Shown one piece after another: positions 7,203 through 9,938 of a stretch of 9,938 nt of DNA (positions within the stretch are counted from its first letter, which is position 1; each line of letters opens with the position of its first letter). Below the pieces are notes generated by a model. It was not told the DNA's origin. It was given only the letters and a program-made list of their open reading frames with translations, and did no database searches. The stretch is from JAADHU01 sp964446495. GTDB taxonomy: Bacteria; Pseudomonadota; Gammaproteobacteria; Steroidobacterales; Woeseiaceae. The DNA is taken from contig CAYUOY010000147.1 in the NCBI GenBank assembly GCA_964446495.1, positions 1 to 9,938 of the forward strand, written 5' to 3'. The translations under genes were made by a program, and so were the position numbers.

Positions 7203-7835
7203 ATGAAAGAGTGCTCTTCTACCGGGAACGTTGGTATTGCCCGACCTGCTTTCTTCCTGATGCTTGCGGCAACCAGCCTGTTTTTGGGTGGCTGCTTTTC
7301 GGCGCCCGAGGTTCCGTCTGTTGCTACGGTTTTGCCAGCGCCCGCGCCGCTGGCTGAATTTTCCATGGTCGATCAGGATGGAAATGCGTTTGACCGGGAC
7401 TCCTTTCGCGGGCGTTGGAGTATGGTCTTTTTCGGTTTTACGCATTGTCCGGATATTTGTCCCGTAACGCTGCAGCAGTTATCGGTCGTGCGTCGTCGTA
7501 TGGCCGAGGCCGATCCGGATGCTGTATTGCCTGACATTGTTTTTGTCAGTGTCGATCCCGGGCGGGATACCGTTGCGACCATTTCTCAATATGTGCAGGC
7601 CTTTGGGGAAGATGTCATCGGAGTCCGGGGTGATCCTGCCGAGCTTGAGAAACTCACGCGTACGTTCGGCATCTATTTCGAGGTCAATGAAGCGGCAGGC
7701 GATGATTATACTGTTGCGCACTCTGCGGCTATTGTCATCGTCGATGACAATGCAGAGTTTCATGCCGTTTTCAGTGCCCCACATAACGTTGATGCGTTGG
7801 TGCATGACATGTCGTTGATTATCGCTGCCAAATGA
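7203..7835 (+). CDS. SCO1/SenC-family copper chaperone, lipoprotein
   Basis: SCO proteins sit on the outer face of the inner membrane, bind copper and reduce or metallate the CuA site of cytochrome c oxidase subunit II. The 210-residue protein has a lipoprotein-type signal with lipobox LGGC and lipidated Cys31. A thioredoxin-like fold follows. The copper-binding CPDIC (Cys82, Cys86) lies in FFGFTHCPDICP, SVDPGRDT (116-123) is the conserved Asp-Pro motif, and the third copper ligand is probably His173 in YTVAHS. Length is typical. ATG 7203 has no clear ribosome site; an in-frame stop at 7188 limits extension, and the next Met (codon 20) would leave almost no charged n-region. It overlaps the PCuAC gene by 4 nt (ATGA), which ties it to copper delivery. 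A thiol-disulfide or redox-sensing role is a less likely alternative. Confidence 0.93.
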   Translation: MKECSSTGNVGIARPAFFLMLAATSLFLGGCFSAPEVPSVATVLPAPAPLAEFSMVDQDGNAFDRDSFRGRWSMVFFGFTHCPDICPVTLQQLSVVRRRMAEADPDAVLPDIVFVSVDPGRDTVATISQYVQAFGEDVIGVRGDPAELEKLTRTFGIYFEVNEAAGDDYTVAHSAAIVIVDDNAEFHAVFSAPHNVDALVHDMSLIIAAK

Positions 7836-8281
7836 AAACGTTTGCTCTGGGTTTGCTTGCACTCATGCTCGTTTGCGCTTGTGAACGGGAGGTCGGGCCT
7901 GCGCTCAACATCAGCGAAACCGTGGTGTACGCACCATTGCCCGGTACGGACGCTGCGGTCGCTTACATGACGTTTACCAATCGCTCGGGTGGCGACATCG
8001 TCATCGATTCCATCAGCAGTCCGCAATACGCGTCCGTCACGCTGCATGAGACGCAGATTGTCGATGGTATTGCACGCATGGCCATACTCGGGTCGCTGCC
8101 GATTCCCGCACAATCGTTGGTCCGACTGGCGGCCGGTGGAAAGCACATCATGTTGCTGCAGCCCACACAGGATATAGATGCGGGACAGTCGGTAACGCTA
8201 CTCATCAATTACGATGGCGAAGGATTGCTTTTCGTCACCGCCACGCTGCAATCAAGATTGGGTCATGAATCGAGCGACTGA
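7832..8281 (+). CDS. PCuAC-type periplasmic copper chaperone
   Basis: PCuAC proteins (formerly DUF461) bind Cu(I) in the periplasm and pass it to the CuA or CuB site of cytochrome oxidase, often together with SCO. The 149-residue protein has the motif H-x10-M-x21-H-x-M exactly: His72, Met83, His105, Met107, with AGGKHIMLLQP at 101-111. The optional Met after the first His is Glu73 here. A hydrophobic signal (4-16) ends at a probable lipobox VCAC with Cys17, so it may be membrane-tethered; Cys15 is a poor lipobox site because Val precedes it. Its ATG overlaps the SCO stop (ATGA), and no ribosome site is visible, suggesting translational coupling. The C-terminus overlaps psd by 17 nt. Confidence 0.92.
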   Translation: MKTFALGLLALMLVCACEREVGPALNISETVVYAPLPGTDAAVAYMTFTNRSGGDIVIDSISSPQYASVTLHETQIVDGIARMAILGSLPIPAQSLVRLAAGGKHIMLLQPTQDIDAGQSVTLLINYDGEGLLFVTATLQSRLGHESSD

Positions 8282-9167
8282 TAAAGCACACGAGCAATTG
8301 CCGTTCTGGACGCCGGCGTTTATCGCGCTTCAATATCTGCTACCCAAATATTGGCTGACCTCGCTGGTATTTCGACTCACGCGAATTCGTCAGGCGGCGT
8401 TCAAGGATTTTCTGATTCGGCAATTTGTCCGCTTTTATGATGTGAACGTCGATGAAGCCGAAAAAGACATTCCTGCTGGGTATGCCACGTTCAATGAGTT
8501 TTTTACGCGCCGCCTCGGCAACAATCAGCGTCAGGTGGATGCATCGAATTCGAGCATTATTGCTCCTGCCGACGGCACCGTGAGTGCGGCCGGACCCATT
8601 CGCGGCGATCAGATATTTCAGGCAAAAGGGAAAAATTATTCGCTGTTGGACCTGCTCGCAACTAACACGGACGAGGCGAATCAATTTATCAACGGTTCGT
8701 TTGCGACCATTTACCTGGCGCCCTATAACTACCACCGGGTCCATGCACCGCTGGACGGCGAGTTGCTTATGGCTCGATATGTTCCCGGTGACCTGTTCAG
8801 CGTAAATGCGATGACGGCTTCCGGCGTGCCGCGCCTGTTCGCTCGCAACGAGCGTCTGATTTGCCATTTTGGAACCGCTTTCGGTCCCCTGGTGGTCATA
8901 CTCGTTGGCGCACTGAATGTCGGCAGCATCACCACACCCTGGAGTGGAGAAATCCGCCCGAGACAGCGTGGTGTGGTTGAGGAGATTGAGCTGCGATCTT
9001 CCGTATCCCGAACCGTGAGCAAAGGCGACCTTCTGGGCTGGTTCAACATGGGATCGACGGTCATCATGTTATTGCCGCCAAACTGCTGCAACTGGACCAG
9101 ATCACTGATCAAGGGACAGACGCTGCGGATGGGTGAGGCTATCGGTGAACTGAGCATCACGAAATGA
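8265..9167 (+). CDS. psd: Phosphatidylserine decarboxylase proenzyme
   Basis: Psd decarboxylates phosphatidylserine to phosphatidylethanolamine at the inner membrane. It is made as a proenzyme that cuts itself, giving a pyruvoyl cofactor. The 300-residue protein shows LQYLLPKYWLT (22-32), matching the E. coli N-terminal helix, and FNEFFTRRL (76-84). The active-site Asp is Asp103 in PADGTV and the His is His160 in YHRVHAPLDG. YVPGDLFSVN (172-181) and FARNER (192-197) are also present, as is the cleavage site GST with Ser264. Cleavage between Gly263 and Ser264 would give beta (1-263) and alpha (264-300) chains. The residue before GST is Met rather than the usual Leu (LGST). A longer in-frame start at 8214 would overlap the PCuAC gene by 68 nt and add 17 unconserved residues, so ATG 8265 is chosen. 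It ends in a 4-nt ATGA overlap with epmA. Confidence 0.95.
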   Translation: MNRATDKAHEQLPFWTPAFIALQYLLPKYWLTSLVFRLTRIRQAAFKDFLIRQFVRFYDVNVDEAEKDIPAGYATFNEFFTRRLGNNQRQVDASNSSIIAPADGTVSAAGPIRGDQIFQAKGKNYSLLDLLATNTDEANQFINGSFATIYLAPYNYHRVHAPLDGELLMARYVPGDLFSVNAMTASGVPRLFARNERLICHFGTAFGPLVVILVGALNVGSITTPWSGEIRPRQRGVVEEIELRSSVSRTVSKGDLLGWFNMGSTVIMLLPPNCCNWTRSLIKGQTLRMGEAIGELSITK

Positions 9168-9938
9168 CACGCGCTGGTAGCGATTCCTGGCAGCCCATTG
9201 CCGAGGTGTCGGCCGCTCGCCAGCGTGCCTCGCTGTTGCAACAGGCCCGCAGGTTTTTTTCCGACAGGAACATTCTTGAAATTGACACGCCGGTACTCGG
9301 GGACACAACCGTGTCGGATCCTGGCATCGAAAGTATTGCCACATCATTGGCGTTGGACCCGGCACATACTTTCTTTCTGCAGACTTCGCCCGAGTACCAC
9401 ATGAAGCGACTCCTCGCCGCCGGCTTTCCCGATATCTACCAGATCAGTAAAGTGTTTCGCGATGCCGAGCTGGGTTTGAAGCACCAACCGGAATTTTCGA
9501 TGGTTGAATGGTATCGACTCGGCTTCGAGCTTGAGGCGATGATTCAGGAAACGCTCGATTTCATTTCGGCGCTGGTAGACCCGGCACGCATCACCGCCGT
9601 AGCGGATCGAATCAGTTACAGAGATGCCTGCAGAAACTTCGCCAGTATCGATCCGGCGGCGGCCGGAATTGCCGAACTGGATGAATGCCTGGAGCTTGAT
9701 GCTGATTTGCGACGCTCCCTGGGCGACTCCATCGACGCTCGACTGGACCTGCTAATGGCCACCCGGATCGCGCCACAATTCAACAGCCGAGGATTAACCG
9801 TCATCCATCATTATCCTGTCAGCCAGGCCGCTTTGGCGCGAAAATGCCCTGCAGACGAGACCGTGGCGGATCGTTTCGAGGTCTTTTACGGCCCGCTCGA
9901 GCTTGCAAACGGTTACGTGGAATTGACAGACGTCCGGG
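9164..9938 (+). CDS. epmA: EF-P beta-lysine/lysine ligase EpmA, 5' part
   Basis: EpmA (also PoxA, YjeA, GenX) is a short lysyl-tRNA synthetase paralogue. It attaches (R)-beta-lysine to the conserved lysine of elongation factor P, helping translation of polyproline stretches. An open frame of 258 codons reaches the window edge, about four fifths of the usual 325 residues. Visible features are SWQP (8-11), the substrate-site segment TSPEYHMKRLL (74-84), and class II synthetase motif 2 in FRDAELGLKHQPEFSMVEWYR (98-118). ELANGYVELTD (246-256) is close to the E. coli IELANGFHELTD. There is no N-terminal OB anticodon-binding domain, as expected for EpmA and unlike LysS. Motif 3 (GVALGVDRL in E. coli) lies beyond the edge. 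The ATG overlaps the psd stop as ATGA, so it is probably translationally coupled. Its partner efp and epmB genes are not in the window. Confidence 0.93.
   Translation, partial: MTRAGSDSWQPIAEVSAARQRASLLQQARRFFSDRNILEIDTPVLGDTTVSDPGIESIATSLALDPAHTFFLQTSPEYHMKRLLAAGFPDIYQISKVFRDAELGLKHQPEFSMVEWYRLGFELEAMIQETLDFISALVDPARITAVADRISYRDACRNFASIDPAAAGIAELDECLELDADLRRSLGDSIDARLDLLMATRIAPQFNSRGLTVIHHYPVSQAALARKCPADETVADRFEVFYGPLELANGYVELTDVR

Noticed and set aside
8214..8264. Upstream 17-codon extension of psd
   Set aside because: It would overlap the PCuAC gene by 68 nt and is not needed to match the E. coli Psd N-terminus.

Overview
This is a core-genome segment of a Gammaproteobacterium. The evidence is a long FimV polar/type IV pilus hub protein next to truA, a PrmB-type (not PrmC) methyltransferase, and EpmA; FimV and EpmA are mainly gammaproteobacterial. 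From memory, the order prmB-aroC-asd-fimV-truA is closest to that of Xanthomonadales-like or Chromatiales-like lineages. I cannot name a genus. A run of exactly 100 N shows a scaffolded draft or metagenome assembly.

Minus-strand block (read right to left): prmB (methylates ribosomal protein uL3), aroC (chorismate synthase), the assembly gap, asd (aspartate-semialdehyde dehydrogenase), fimV, and the first 22 codons of truA (tRNA pseudouridine synthase) at the left edge. prmB and aroC overlap. The two sides of the gap share a 10-bp end, so aroC and asd are probably only about 44 bp apart with no missing gene. fimV has its own good sigma70-type promoter, overlapping the last codons of asd, and a GGAG ribosome site that fixes its start.

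Plus-strand block (left to right): a SCO1/SenC lipoprotein, a PCuAC-type periplasmic copper chaperone, psd (phosphatidylserine decarboxylase), and the first 258 codons of epmA (EF-P lysine ligase, cut by the right edge). All three junctions overlap (4, 17 and 4 nt), so this is one translationally coupled operon. The first two genes are expected to cooperate in loading copper into the CuA centre of cytochrome oxidase. Psd and EpmA do unrelated jobs (membrane phospholipid and translation factor modification).

Between the two divergent blocks (6965-7202) lies the most structured non-coding element: a 32-bp inverted repeat enclosing two smaller hairpins, which would fold as a three-way junction. 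The only mismatch in the long stem becomes a G-U pair if the element is transcribed towards prmB. It is probably a dispersed intergenic repeat or a structured leader.

I see no prophage, CRISPR, IS element, tRNA or rRNA, and no evidence of an undescribed multi-gene system. The best leads are this palindromic element, the degenerate repeats in the FimV cytoplasmic region, and the collapsible assembly gap.
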